A stretch of DNA of 64,000 bases from Microbacterium kyungheense (GCF_006783905.1 NZ_VFPE01000005.1:215292-279291); one strand, 5' to 3'; shown: positions 37,804 through 45,789, counted from the first letter of the stretch. Notes: generated by a model not told the origin, from the sequence alone. Numbers and translations: made by a program.

Positions 37804-39129
37804 GTGACGAGCGCCCGCGACACCCTGAACCGCGACATCCTGCGGCTCGCCGTGCCGGCACTGGGTGCGCTGATCGCCGAGCCGCTCTTCCTGATCGTCG
37901 ACTCGGCGCTCGTCGGTCACCTGGGCGTCGTGCCGCTCGCCGGCCTCGGGATCGCCTCGGCGGTGCTGCAGACCATCGTCGGGCTCATGGTGTTCCTCGC
38001 GTACTCGACGACGCCCGCCGTGGCGCGCCGGTTCGGCGCCGGCGACTCGTCGCGCGCGGTGTCGGTCGGCATCGACGGCATGTGGCTCGCCCTGGGGCTC
38101 GGCGCCGTGCTCGCGGTGGCCGGGTACCTCGCGACGCCGTTCCTCGTGACGCTGTTCGGCGCGCCGGCGGCCGTCGCCGAGCAGGCCGAGATCTACCTCG
38201 GCATCTCGATGTGGGGCCTGCCCGCGATGCTCGTCGTGTTCGCCGCGACCGGGCTGCTCCGCGGCCTGCAGGACACGGTCACCCCGCTGTGGATCGCGGG
38301 CCTCGGCTTCGGCGCCAATGCGCTCCTCAACTGGCTGTTCATCTACGGCTTCGGCTGGGGCATCGCGGGGTCGGCGTTCGGCACGGTCGTGGCGCAATGG
38401 GGCATGGTCGCCGCGTACGTGGTGGTCGTGGGCCGGCTCGCACGCCGGCACGAGGCATCCATCCGCCCCCAGCGCGACGGCGTGCGCGGGTCTGCCCGAT
38501 CGGGCGGATGGCTGTTCCTGCGCACCGTGTCGCTGCGCGTCGCCCTGCTCGCGACGGTGGGCGTGGCCACCGGTCTCGGCACCGACGAGCTCGCCGGCTG
38601 GCAGGTCGCGTTCACGATCTTCTCGACCGCGGCGTTCGCCCTCGACGCCCTCGCGATCGCCGCGCAGGCGCTCGTCGGCAAGGGGCTCGGCGCCGAGGAC
38701 CCGCACACCGTGCGTCGCGTGCTCGGCCGCACGGTCGCGTGGGGGGCGTGGTTCGGCATCGTCACCGGCCTGATCATCGGCGTGCTGTCGGGCGTGATCG
38801 GACTCCTGTTCACGGGAGATGCCGCGATCGCCGCCCTCGTGCAGCCCGCGCTCATCGTGCTCGCGGTCGCGCAGCCGGTGTGCGGGGTGGTCTTCGTGCT
38901 CGACGGGGTGCTGATCGGCGCCGGCGACGCCAAGTACCTCGCGATCGTAGGGGTGCTGAACCTCGTGCCGTTCGTGCCCGCGCTCGTGCTGATCGCCGTG
39001 CTGCATCCGACCGGCGCCGCGGGACTGGCGTGGCTGGCCGTGGCGTTCTTCGGTGTCTACATGCTGGCGCGGCTGCTCACACTCGGGTGGCGCGTGCGCG
39101 GGTCGACCTGGATGACCGCCGGAGCCTGA
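37804..39129 (+). CDS. MATE family efflux transporter (DinF-like)
   Basis: A 441-aa membrane protein with about 12 segments in two bundles. 'LAVPALGALIAEPLFLIVDS' and 'ALVGHLGVVPLAGLGIASAV' are the typical N-terminal MATE/DinF sequences; 'GLLRGLQDTVTPLWIAG' is a conserved loop. It exports cationic drugs or metabolites with sodium or protons. GTG 37804 follows TAGGCT by exactly six bases with no Shine-Dalgarno (leaderless type). The stop lies six bases from that of the convergent methyltransferase. Confidence 0.9.
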   Translation: MTSARDTLNRDILRLAVPALGALIAEPLFLIVDSALVGHLGVVPLAGLGIASAVLQTIVGLMVFLAYSTTPAVARRFGAGDSSRAVSVGIDGMWLALGLGAVLAVAGYLATPFLVTLFGAPAAVAEQAEIYLGISMWGLPAMLVVFAATGLLRGLQDTVTPLWIAGLGFGANALLNWLFIYGFGWGIAGSAFGTVVAQWGMVAAYVVVVGRLARRHEASIRPQRDGVRGSARSGGWLFLRTVSLRVALLATVGVATGLGTDELAGWQVAFTIFSTAAFALDALAIAAQALVGKGLGAEDPHTVRRVLGRTVAWGAWFGIVTGLIIGVLSGVIGLLFTGDAAIAALVQPALIVLAVAQPVCGVVFVLDGVLIGAGDAKYLAIVGVLNLVPFVPALVLIAVLHPTGAAGLAWLAVAFFGVYMLARLLTLGWRVRGSTWMTAGA

Positions 39130-39135
39130 CGCGGG

Positions 39136-39786
39136 TCACGCCCAGCGTCGGCACCACTCGTACATCACGACGGCTGCCGCCGCGCTCGCGTTGATGGAGC
39201 GCGTCGAGCCGTACTGCTCGATCTCGACGGTGGCCGATGCCGCGGCGAGCGCGTCGGGCGAGAGCCCCGGACCCTCCTGCCCGAACAGCAGCACGCACGC
39301 CTCGGGCAGGTCCGCCGCGGGCAGCGCCACGGAGCCCTCGACGTTGTCGATCGCGATGATGGGGAGGGATGCCGCCGCCGCCCACTCCGCGAACGCCTCG
39401 ACGGTCTCGTGGTGGCGCACGTGCTGGTAGCGATCGGTGACCATGGCGCCGCGGCGGTTCCACCGGCGCTTGCCGATGATGTGGACCTCGGCGGCCAGGA
39501 ACGCGTTGGCGCTGCGTACGATCGAGCCGATGTTCATGTCGTGCTGCCAGTTCTCGATCGCGACGTGGAAGCCGTGGCGGCGCTCGTCGAGGTCGGCCAC
39601 GATCGCGTCCATGGTCCAGTAGCGGTAGCGGTCGACGACGTTGCGGCGATCGCCGTCCGCGAGCAGCTCGGGGTCGTACCGCGGGTCGTCCGGCCACTCC
39701 TCGCGTCCGCCCGGCCACGGCCCGACGCCCACCGGCAGCACGGGCTCCGCGGGTTCGGCGTGCGACGGCTGCTCGGGTGGGGTCAC
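39136..39786 (-). CDS. TrmH/SpoU family RNA 2'-O-methyltransferase
   Basis: A 216-aa SPOUT methyltransferase. After a 60-residue Pro/Asp-rich leader come 'NWQHDMNIGSIVRSANAFLA' (motif 1), 'VLLFGQEGPGLS' (motif 2) and 'IEQYGSTRSINASAAAAVVM' (motif 3), which together form the knotted SAM site. It methylates ribose of tRNA or rRNA; the target cannot be read from the sequence. The GTG start has TAGCCT six bases upstream, no Shine-Dalgarno. Confidence 0.9.
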   Translation of the reverse strand: MTPPEQPSHAEPAEPVLPVGVGPWPGGREEWPDDPRYDPELLADGDRRNVVDRYRYWTMDAIVADLDERRHGFHVAIENWQHDMNIGSIVRSANAFLAAEVHIIGKRRWNRRGAMVTDRYQHVRHHETVEAFAEWAAAASLPIIAIDNVEGSVALPAADLPEACVLLFGQEGPGLSPDALAAASATVEIEQYGSTRSINASAAAAVVMYEWCRRWA

Positions 39787-39858
39787 CGGCCCAGGCTAGC
39801 CCGCGCGCGCTCGCCCGCAGCATCCCGTCGTCCTCGTCGCCGTCGTCGGCCGCGCGAT

Positions 39859-39951
39859 CGGATCCGCTCACGCGGACCCGCCGAGCGACACGCCGCAGGT
39901 CGACGCCCGCTGTGCGGCGTGTCGCGCCGCCGTCCGCTCACGCGGATCCGA
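39859..39951. repeat. Nested-hairpin intergenic repeat, copy 1 (93 bp)
   Basis: Flanks CGGATCCGCTCACGCGGACC and GTCCGCTCACGCGGATCCG enclose a central perfect 13-bp stem, GCGACACGCCGCA (39885-39897) and TGCGGCGTGTCGC (39913-39925), loop 15 nt. Each flank is itself a small hairpin (CCGC-TCAC-GCGG). Two diverged copies are at 43013-43112 and 43178-43295. It sits between the methyltransferase and mntH, just before the MntR-type operators. Confidence 0.75.
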
Positions 39952-39966
39952 TCCTGCGCACCCATC

Positions 39967-39984
39967 TTTTCGGCATGCCGAAAA
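39967..39984. promoter_or_regulatory. MntR-type operator 1 of mntH
   Basis: TTTTCGGCATGCCGAAAA is a perfect 18-bp palindrome overlapping the expected -35 region of mntH. A second near-identical copy follows 27 bp later. A DtxR/MntR-family gene lies just downstream of mntH. Confidence 0.75.
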
Positions 39985-39989
39985 CAGGG

Positions 39990-39995
39990 TACGTT
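39990..39995 (+). promoter_or_regulatory. Predicted -10 of mntH (leaderless)
   Basis: TACGTT is followed by six bases and then ATG 40002, so transcription should start at the A of the start codon. It lies between and within the two operator palindromes, which would block it when occupied. Confidence 0.5.
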
Positions 39996-40011
39996 TTCGG
40001 TATGCCGAAAA
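39994..40011. promoter_or_regulatory. MntR-type operator 2, containing the mntH start codon
   Basis: TTTTCGGTATGCCGAAAA differs from operator 1 at one base. The ATG of mntH (40002-40004) is in the centre of the palindrome, so the first codons MPKT are part of the operator. Confidence 0.7.
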
Positions 40012-41417
40012 CAGCGACGGTTCGGGATGCCACCACCCTGGCGCGACGCAGTCCGAGCACGCCGCGGGCCGCGTGGCTCATCGGCCCCGCCCTCGTCGCC
40101 GGCGTCGCGTACCTCGACCCCGGCAACGTCGCCAGCAACATGACGGCAGGCGCCCGCTACGGCTACCTGCTGGTGTGGGTCGTGGTGCTCGGCAACGTCA
40201 TGGCGTGGCTCATCCAGTACCTGTCGGCGAAGCTCGGCATCGTGACGGGCCGGAGCCTGCCCGAGACCCTCGGCGCCCGCATCCGCAATCCGTGGGCCCG
40301 CCGCGCGTACTGGCTGCAGGCGGAGCTCGTCGCGATGGCGACCGACATCGCCGAGGTGATCGGCGGTGCCGTCGCACTCAATCTGCTGTTCGGCGTGCCG
40401 CTGGTGTGGGGCGGCGCGATCACGGGTGCGGTCTCGATCGCGCTGCTGCTGATCCAGTCGCGGCGCGGTCCGCGCACCTTCGAGTTCGTCGTGATCGGGC
40501 TGCTCGCGATCATCGCGCTCGGCTTCTCGTTCGGCGTCGTGGTCGCCCCTCCCGACGCGGCCGGCGTGGTCAGTGGCCTCGTCCCCCGCTTCGAGGGCAC
40601 CGACTCGGTGCTCCTGGCGGCGTCGATCCTCGGCGCGACGATCATGCCGCATGCGATCTACGCGCACAGCGCGCTCGCGCGCGACCGCTTCGCCCCCGCG
40701 CCCGGCGCACAGACTTCGCAGAATCACGCGAAGTCCGCAGCGATCCGGCCGGATTCTGCGAGCTCCGCACGATTCCGCGAAGTCGGCGAGCCCGACCCAT
40801 CCGCTCCGCACCCGCTCAGCGACCGCGGCACGCCCGACCGGACGCTCGACCGGCTGCGCGGCATCCCGACCGCCCGCCTGCTGCGCGCGACGAAGTGGGA
40901 TGTGACGATCGCGATGCTCATCGCCGGCACGGTGAACCTCTGCATCCTGCTGCTCGCCGCGGCGAACCTCGCGGGCGTGCCGGGGACCGATTCGTTGGAG
41001 GGCGCGTACGCCGCGCTGTACGCGGGGCTGGGACCGCTCGTCGCGACGCTGTTCGCCGTCGGACTGCTCGCGAGCGGCCTGGCGAGCACGTCGGTCGGCG
41101 CCTACGCGGGCGCCGAGATCATGCACGGCCTGCTGCACCTGCGCGTGCCGCTGCTCGCGCGGCGCCTGGTGACACTGATCCCGGCGCTCGTCATCCTGGC
41201 GCTCGGGTTCGACCCCACCCTCGCCCTGGTGCTCAGCCAGGTGGTGCTGTCGTTCGGCATCCCGTTCGCCCTGGTGCCGCTGGTCGCGCTCACGGCGAAC
41301 CGCGACGTGCTCGGCGGGTTCCGCAATCGCGTCTGGACGACGGTCGCGGGGGTGGCGGCATCCGTCTTCCTCATCGCGCTCAACGGAGTCCTGCTGTATC
41401 TGGTCCTCACGGGCTGA
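40002..41417 (+). CDS. mntH: Nramp family Mn(II)/H+ symporter
   Basis: A 471-aa importer with the Nramp metal site 'AYLDPGNVASNMTAG' (DPGN, TM1) and 'GATIMPHAIYAHSALARDRF' (MPH, TM6). Eleven membrane segments are visible. The ATG at 40002 is favoured over an in-frame ATG at 39975, which lies in the first operator; both read MPKT. There is no Shine-Dalgarno. Between TM6 and TM7 a 60-residue hydrophilic loop ('AQTSQNHAKSAAIRPDSASS') is longer than in relatives and is encoded by repeat DNA at 40712-40784. The gene is followed by a terminator and then mntR. It takes up manganese (or ferrous iron) and is probably repressed by MntR when manganese is sufficient. Confidence 0.92.
   Translation: MPKTATVRDATTLARRSPSTPRAAWLIGPALVAGVAYLDPGNVASNMTAGARYGYLLVWVVVLGNVMAWLIQYLSAKLGIVTGRSLPETLGARIRNPWARRAYWLQAELVAMATDIAEVIGGAVALNLLFGVPLVWGGAITGAVSIALLLIQSRRGPRTFEFVVIGLLAIIALGFSFGVVVAPPDAAGVVSGLVPRFEGTDSVLLAASILGATIMPHAIYAHSALARDRFAPAPGAQTSQNHAKSAAIRPDSASSARFREVGEPDPSAPHPLSDRGTPDRTLDRLRGIPTARLLRATKWDVTIAMLIAGTVNLCILLLAAANLAGVPGTDSLEGAYAALYAGLGPLVATLFAVGLLASGLASTSVGAYAGAEIMHGLLHLRVPLLARRLVTLIPALVILALGFDPTLALVLSQVVLSFGIPFALVPLVALTANRDVLGGFRNRVWTTVAGVAASVFLIALNGVLLYLVLTG
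40712..40784. repeat. In-frame palindromic repeat inside mntH
   Basis: GACTTCGC (40712-40719) and GCGAAGTC (40728-40735) pair around AGAATCAC. A reverse-orientation relative follows: GATTCTGCG (40752-40760) and GATTCCGCGAAGTC (40771-40784). The motif GACTTCGCRGAATC thus occurs on both strands. It is translated as part of the long TM6-TM7 loop. Confidence 0.6.
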
Positions 41418-41422
41418 CGTGC

Positions 41423-41456
41423 CGGGATGCCGCGACCGTGGCGTCGCGGCATCCCG
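41423..41456 (+). terminator. Hairpin terminator of mntH
   Basis: CGGGATGCCGCGAC (41423-41436) and GTCGCGGCATCCCG (41443-41456) form a perfect 14-bp stem with a 6-nt loop, starting six bases after the mntH stop. Confidence 0.8.
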
Positions 41457-41550
41457 AAACGCGTCAGCCCTCGCTCGGCTGCTCCTCGCCGGTGATCGTG
41501 GTCGGGCGCCCAGGCATCACCGGCCGAGGGCGCGCGGGTACCCTGGGGCG

Positions 41551-42186
41551 GTGCCCTCAGCCGCGGTCGATGACTACCTCAAGACGATCTACCACCACAC
41601 CGAGTGGCAGGACGAGCGCATCACGCCGTCGCAGCTGGCCGCCGAACTGGGCCTCGCGCCGTCGAGCGTGACCGAGATGGTGCAGAAGCTCGCCGCGCAG
41701 GGCCTCGTCACCCACCGTCCGTACGGTCCGGTGTCGCTGAGCGAAGAAGGCGAGCGCCGCGCCGCCGCGATCATCCGGCGGCACCGGCTCATCGAGACGT
41801 GGCTCGTGCGGGAGTTCGGGTACTCGTGGGACGAGGTGCACGACGAGGCCGAGGTGCTCGAGCATTCGATCAGCGACCGTCTGCTCGAGGGCATCGACGA
41901 GCGACTCGGCCGGCCCCGGTTCGATCCGCACGGCGATGCGATCCCGGATGCCGCCGGCCAGGTCCACCGCGAGCCCTTCGTGCTGCTCGCCCAGGCGCCG
42001 GCAGGTCACGTCGGCCGAGTGCTGCGCGTGAGCGACCGCGACCCCGTGCTCCTGCGCGCGGTCGAGTCGGCGGGCGTTGCCGTCGGGGCGTCGGTGACGG
42101 TGGTGGATGCCGCATCCCTGCGCATCGGCGAGGCCGAGGTGTCGCTGCCGGTGGCGGCGGCCGACGCGGTGTGGCTGAGCGTCTGA
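41551..42186 (+). CDS. mntR: MntR/DtxR family metal-dependent repressor
   Basis: A 211-aa regulator. The N-terminal winged helix ('AAVDDYLKTIYHHTEWQDER', 'ITPSQLAAELGLAPSSVTEM') binds DNA; the dimerisation domain supplies metal ligands ('RRHRLIETWLVREFGYSWDE', then 'EAEVLEHSIS', the ExxEH set). A C-terminal SH3-like (FeoA) domain follows ('PAGHVGRVLRVSDRDP'). GTG 41551 is chosen because TACCCT is six bases upstream, giving a leaderless mRNA; the long frame upstream covers the terminator. It likely binds the two palindromes at mntH when loaded with Mn. It converges with the VIT gene. Confidence 0.88.
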   Translation: MPSAAVDDYLKTIYHHTEWQDERITPSQLAAELGLAPSSVTEMVQKLAAQGLVTHRPYGPVSLSEEGERRAAAIIRRHRLIETWLVREFGYSWDEVHDEAEVLEHSISDRLLEGIDERLGRPRFDPHGDAIPDAAGQVHREPFVLLAQAPAGHVGRVLRVSDRDPVLLRAVESAGVAVGASVTVVDAASLRIGEAEVSLPVAAADAVWLSV

Positions 42187-42204
42187 ACGCCCGCCCGCCC
42201 GGCC

Positions 42205-42894
42205 TCAGAAGAACAGCACGCCCGCGAGGTAGCTGACACCCATCGTGCCGAGGCCGACGGCGAGGCTGCGGATCAGCATCCGCATGGCCGACAGGCGCCC
42301 CACCCCCGCGGCGACGAGGGACGTCAGCACCAGTGACACGACCACCGCCACGATGATCGCCCAGGTCTCGATCGCCACCGGTGCGAGGAACGTGATGAGC
42401 ACCGGGATCGCCGCGCCGATCATGAACGCGGCGGCGGTCTCCAGGCCCTCCCACCACGGCGCCGACGGGTGGATGATCTCTTCGATGCCGTGCTCGGCGT
42501 CCAGTTGCGCCGACAGCGCGTCGCGCGCCATGAGCTGCTGCGCCACCTCGTGCGCGAGCTCGGGCGTGAGCCCGCGGGACTCCCAGTGCGCGGCGAGCTC
42601 CGCGAGTTCGCCCTCGGGGTCGCGCTCGATCTCGGCCTGCTCCTCGGCGGCGAGTTCGAGCTCGCCCTCGCGTTCGGCGGCCACCTCGGCCCATTTCGCT
42701 CCGCCGGCGCTGAGCCCGCCGGCGAGCATCGCCGCGATCGAGGTGAACAGCAGCAGCCGGTCGCCCGCCCCGGCGCCGGCGAAACCCTGCAGCAGGCCGG
42801 CTGTCGCGATGATGCCGTCGTTGGCGTCGATCGCCCACGACGTCTCGCGCGCGCGCGCGAGGAAGCGCGACCACAGCGACGTCTTCTCGGCCAT
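42205..42894 (-). CDS. VIT1/CCC1 family Fe(II)/Mn(II) transporter
   Basis: A 229-aa protein with the family N-terminus 'SWAIDANDGIIATAGLLQGF' and five membrane segments. Between TM2 and TM3 is a cytoplasmic acidic metal-binding stretch ('EVAAEREGELELAAEEQAEI', 'ERDPEGELAEL') as in VIT1. The family removes manganese or iron from the cytosol. GGAGG precedes the ATG. Its place next to mntH and mntR suggests a manganese balance role: MntH imports, VIT exports, MntR senses. No MntR-type palindrome is visible in front of it. Confidence 0.88.
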   Translation of the reverse strand: MAEKTSLWSRFLARARETSWAIDANDGIIATAGLLQGFAGAGAGDRLLLFTSIAAMLAGGLSAGGAKWAEVAAEREGELELAAEEQAEIERDPEGELAELAAHWESRGLTPELAHEVAQQLMARDALSAQLDAEHGIEEIIHPSAPWWEGLETAAAFMIGAAIPVLITFLAPVAIETWAIIVAVVVSLVLTSLVAAGVGRLSAMRMLIRSLAVGLGTMGVSYLAGVLFF

Positions 42895-43012
42895 ACGACC
42901 TCCGCGCTCAGTTTGGCAGGCGGCACCGCGACGGACGCGTCACGCGCCGGATGCCCCGCCCCGGCACCCGGTGCCGCCGCGAGCGGCCGGCCGCATCCGA
43001 ACGCTCCGAACT

Positions 43013-43112
43013 GTTCACGCGGATCCGTTCACGCGGACCGGTGTGGCAACACGCCGCCACCCGCGCCTGTCGACCGGCGTGTCGCCTCGGCGGTCCGCTC
43101 ACGCGGATCCGA
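43013..43112. repeat. Nested-hairpin intergenic repeat, copy 2
   Basis: Begins with two tandem GTTCACGCGGATCC-type units, then a central inverted repeat GGCAACACGCCG (43045-43056) / CGGCGTGTCGCC (43075-43086), and ends GGTCCGCTCACGCGGATCCG. The segment from about 43028 to 43132 is almost identical to 43212-43316. Confidence 0.75.
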
Positions 43113-43177
43113 TTGTGCGCGAAGTGGATGCCGCCGCCGAGCCGGCACCGGCCCGGCCCGCGGCATCCATCCACTTG

Positions 43178-43295
43178 GATCCGTTCACGCGGGTCCGTTC
43201 ACGCGGATCCGTTCACGCGGACCCGTGTGGCAACACGCCGCCACCCGCGCCTCTCGACCGGCGTGTCGCCTCGGCGGTCCGCTCACGCGGATCCG
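43178..43295. repeat. Nested-hairpin intergenic repeat, copy 3
   Basis: Three tandem 14-bp GTTCACGCGG(A/G)(T/C)CC-type units open it, one more than copy 2. The central inverted repeat is at 43229-43240 and 43259-43270. It lies 184 bp after copy 2, with which it shares about 100 nearly identical bases including the downstream GATTGTGCGCGAAGTGGATG. Confidence 0.75.
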
Positions 43296-43330
43296 ATTGT
43301 GCGCGAAGTGGATGCCACACCGCGACCGAG

Positions 43331-43376
43331 CCGGCACCGGCACCGGCACGGACACCGGCACCGGCACCGGCAGGCG
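43331..43376. repeat. CCGGCA microsatellite
   Basis: About seven imperfect six-base units (CCGGCA, one GGACA interruption) follow the third hairpin repeat. No coding role is apparent. Confidence 0.6.
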
Positions 43377-43503
43377 GCACCAGCCGGCGGCACCCTCTTC
43401 AACAGGTCAACCGCAGCTCTGCAGGAGACTCCGCGGCCAGATCACCTGCGCAAGGCCGGTTGACCTGTCGTGCGGGCTGGCGCTCCCCCGCCGGCGGGCG
43501 CGG

Positions 43504-44457
43504 TCAGGAGCCGGCCGTGACGGCGGCGGCCCGCGCGAACGGCCAGGCCACGCCGGTCGCGCTCTCGGCGAACGACCACAGGCGTGCGGCGATCTCGGGG
43601 TCGCGCGTGACCTTGGCGGCCGTCTGCCGGCGCGGCTCGCCACGCGACCCGGTGCGGGGTCCCCAGAACTCTCCGCCCTCGATGCCGGGGTCGGTGAGCG
43701 CGCGCACCAGCGGCCACGCGCCGTGCTCCTTGGACTGGGCGGCGACGGCCTGCAGGTTATCGGCGAACCGCTTGGCGCGCGAAGGCTCGTTGACGCCGAC
43801 GATGCCGGGGGTGCGGCCGCCCGTGGAGTATCCGGGATGGGCGACGACGCTCTCGACCGGCACACCTGCTTCGCGCAGTCGGCGGTCGGCCTCGAAGCCG
43901 AAGGACGTGGTCGCGACCTTGGACTGGACGTACGCGCGCCACGCCGAGTAGCCGTCCTTGAGCTGCGGATCGACGGGGTCGTACGGGGTGAGCGAGGTCG
44001 ACATGCTGCCGACCCACACCATGCGGCCGGAGGCCTCGGCGAGCGCCGTGAGCAGCTCGCCGGCGAGCGCGAAGTGACCGAGCGCGTTGGTGGCGAACAC
44101 GACCTCGTGTCCGTCGATCGTGGATTCGCGGGTCTTCGGGGCGTGGACGATGCCGGCGTTCAGCAGCACGCCGTCCAAGGGTCCGCGGCCGCGCACCGAG
44201 GCGGCCGCCGAGCGCACCGAGCCCAGGTTCGACGTGTCGAGGATGAGCGGCTCGGTGGCGTCGGGTGCGGCATCCACTCTTCTCCGGATGGCGGCGCGGG
44301 CCGCCGACAGGCGGTTGGGGTGGCGGGCCGACATGATGACCTTGGCACCCGCGCGCGCCAGCTGCTCGGACGCGAAATACCCGAGGCCGGCGTTGGATCC
44401 GGTCACGAGGTACACGCGGCCGGTCAGGTCGGGAAGGCTGCGGGGGTCCCACGTCAC
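43504..44457 (-). CDS. SDR family oxidoreductase (retinol dehydrogenase-like)
   Basis: A 317-aa short-chain dehydrogenase of the long protochlorophyllide/retinol dehydrogenase-like group. 'RVYLVTGSNAGLGYFASEQL' binds NADP; 'VLLNAGIVHA' and 'MVWVGSMSTS' (Ser), then 'YSAWRAYVQSKVATT' (Tyr, Lys) hold the active site. GTG 44457 is preferred because the sequence before it is Arg-rich and the fold begins directly after; TAGGGT is seven bases upstream. It is divergent from the NagD-type gene with a 40-bp gap. Substrate unknown. Confidence 0.85.
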   Translation of the reverse strand: MTWDPRSLPDLTGRVYLVTGSNAGLGYFASEQLARAGAKVIMSARHPNRLSAARAAIRRRVDAAPDATEPLILDTSNLGSVRSAAASVRGRGPLDGVLLNAGIVHAPKTRESTIDGHEVVFATNALGHFALAGELLTALAEASGRMVWVGSMSTSLTPYDPVDPQLKDGYSAWRAYVQSKVATTSFGFEADRRLREAGVPVESVVAHPGYSTGGRTPGIVGVNEPSRAKRFADNLQAVAAQSKEHGAWPLVRALTDPGIEGGEFWGPRTGSRGEPRRQTAAKVTRDPEIAARLWSFAESATGVAWPFARAAAVTAGS

Positions 44458-44497
44458 GGCTTCGACCCTACGCCCGCGCGGCACCTAGTCTTTACGC

Positions 44498-45307
44498 ATG
44501 CGCACCCGGTCCGACATCGAATGCTGGCTCACCGACATGGACGGCGTGCTGGTGCACGAGAACACGCCGATCCCGGGCGCCTCCGAACTGCTCGTGCAGT
44601 GGCGCGAGCAGGGCGTGCCGTTCCTGGTCCTGACGAACAACTCGATCTTCACGCCGCGCGATCTGTCGGCACGGCTGCGGGCATCCGGGCTCATCGTGCC
44701 TGAGGAGTCGATCTGGACTTCGGCCCTGGCCACCGCTGATTTCCTGAAGTCGCAGATGCCCGGCGGGTCGGCCTTCGTGATCGGCGAGGCGGGCCTGACG
44801 ACGGCGCTCCACGAGGCCGGCTTCATCATGACCGAGACCGACCCTGACTATGTGGTCGTCGGCGAGACGCGCAACTACTCGTTCGAGGCGATCACCAAGG
44901 CGATCCGGTTCATCAACGCCGGCGCCCGGTTCATCGCCACGAACCCCGATGCCACCGGTCCGTCGACCGAAGGGGTGCTGCCGGCCACCGGCGCGATCTC
45001 GGCGCTCATCACGAAGGCCACCGGCATGGAGCCGTACGTCGTGGGCAAGCCGAACCCGATGATGTTCCGCTCCGCGCTCAACCGCATCGGCGCGCACTCC
45101 GAGAACACCGGCATGATCGGCGACCGCATGGACACCGACGTCGTCGCCGGCATCGAGGCTGGCCTGCACACGGTGCTCGTGCTCACCGGCATCAGCGACG
45201 CCGCCGAGATCGCGCGCTACCCGTTCCGTCCCGACGAGGTGCTGACCTCGGTCGCCGAGCTGCTCGACCTCGAGCCCGTCGAGTCCGAGGATCCGCAGCT
45301 GCTCTAG
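44498..45307 (+). CDS. nagD: HAD-IIA family hydrolase (NagD-like phosphatase)
   Basis: A 269-aa HAD enzyme with the nucleophile motif 'WLTDMDGVLVHENTPIPGAS' (DxD), 'LTNNSIFTPRDLSARL' (motif II Thr), the type-IIA cap, Lys in 'VVGKPNPMMFRSAL', and 'MIGDRMDTDVVAGIEAG' (motif IV). NagD-like proteins dephosphorylate nucleotides or small sugar phosphates. The ATG follows TAGTCT by six bases with no Shine-Dalgarno. Downstream lies the palindrome/poly-C region that probably terminates it. Confidence 0.88.
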   Translation: MRTRSDIECWLTDMDGVLVHENTPIPGASELLVQWREQGVPFLVLTNNSIFTPRDLSARLRASGLIVPEESIWTSALATADFLKSQMPGGSAFVIGEAGLTTALHEAGFIMTETDPDYVVVGETRNYSFEAITKAIRFINAGARFIATNPDATGPSTEGVLPATGAISALITKATGMEPYVVGKPNPMMFRSALNRIGAHSENTGMIGDRMDTDVVAGIEAGLHTVLVLTGISDAAEIARYPFRPDEVLTSVAELLDLEPVESEDPQLL

Positions 45308-45325
45308 GTCCGCTGCCGCAACGAC

Positions 45326-45390
<65 letters not shown>

Positions 45391-45434
45391 ACGTTCGCGA
45401 CCCGCCGATGCGGCGCGCCGCTCGCTGTCGGCCT

Positions 45435-45573
45435 TGGCGACTCGCCACGAACAGCCACTCCCCCGCGCCCTTTCTGGCGACGCGCGACGCCGCCCGGCGC
45501 ACGGCGCCCCCCGCCGATCCTGGCGACTCGCCACGAATGTCCACCGCACCTCGCCGTTGTTGGCGACTCGCCA
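45435..45573. repeat. Array of four spaced 13-bp palindromic motifs
   Basis: TGGCGACTCGCCA occurs at 45435, 45521 and 45561, with a degenerate copy at 45475. Spacings are 40, 46 and 40 bp. Each is flanked by a similar CACGAA or AGAAAC, so the unit may be longer. No protein or array-associated gene is near. Confidence 0.6.
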
Positions 45574-45628
45574 GAAACGACCGGCCGGCGCACCGCCCGG
45601 GACCACTCGCGGCCGCAGCTGCCACTGT

Positions 45629-45666
45629 GGAGGAGTGGATGCCGGGCGCCCGGCATCCACTCCTCC
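45629..45666. repeat. Perfect 38-bp palindrome
   Basis: Arms GGAGGAGTGGATGCCGGGC and its exact complement meet with no loop. It can form a long hairpin and lies 123 bp downstream of the aldo/keto reductase stop, so it may end that transcript. Confidence 0.75.
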
Positions 45667-45789
45667 GTTGTCTCCTCGTCTGAGGGACGGTGCCGGGGTG
45701 CGAAGCCGCGAACGCGAGGCGGCCCTCAAACCGCGGACACGGGAGACGGGCTTCCGCAGCGCCCGCCTCCCTGATCCGCTCCCGGCCCG

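Larger units (their letters stand above)
42895..43503. other. Non-coding repeat-rich gap between the VIT and SDR genes
   Basis: About 600 bp without a credible gene. It contains two copies of the nested-hairpin repeat, varying numbers of a 14-bp tandem unit, and a CCGGCA microsatellite. Frames crossing it are compositionally unlike proteins and share no start signals. Confidence 0.7.

Noticed and set aside
42895..43503. Insertion sequence remnants in the repeat-rich gap
   Set aside because: No transposase frame, target-site duplication or IS-like terminal repeats; the elements look like short hairpin repeats instead.
45435..45573. CRISPR array
   Set aside because: The repeat is only 13 bp, spacers are unequal (27 and 33 bp), one copy is degenerate, and no cas gene is in the window.
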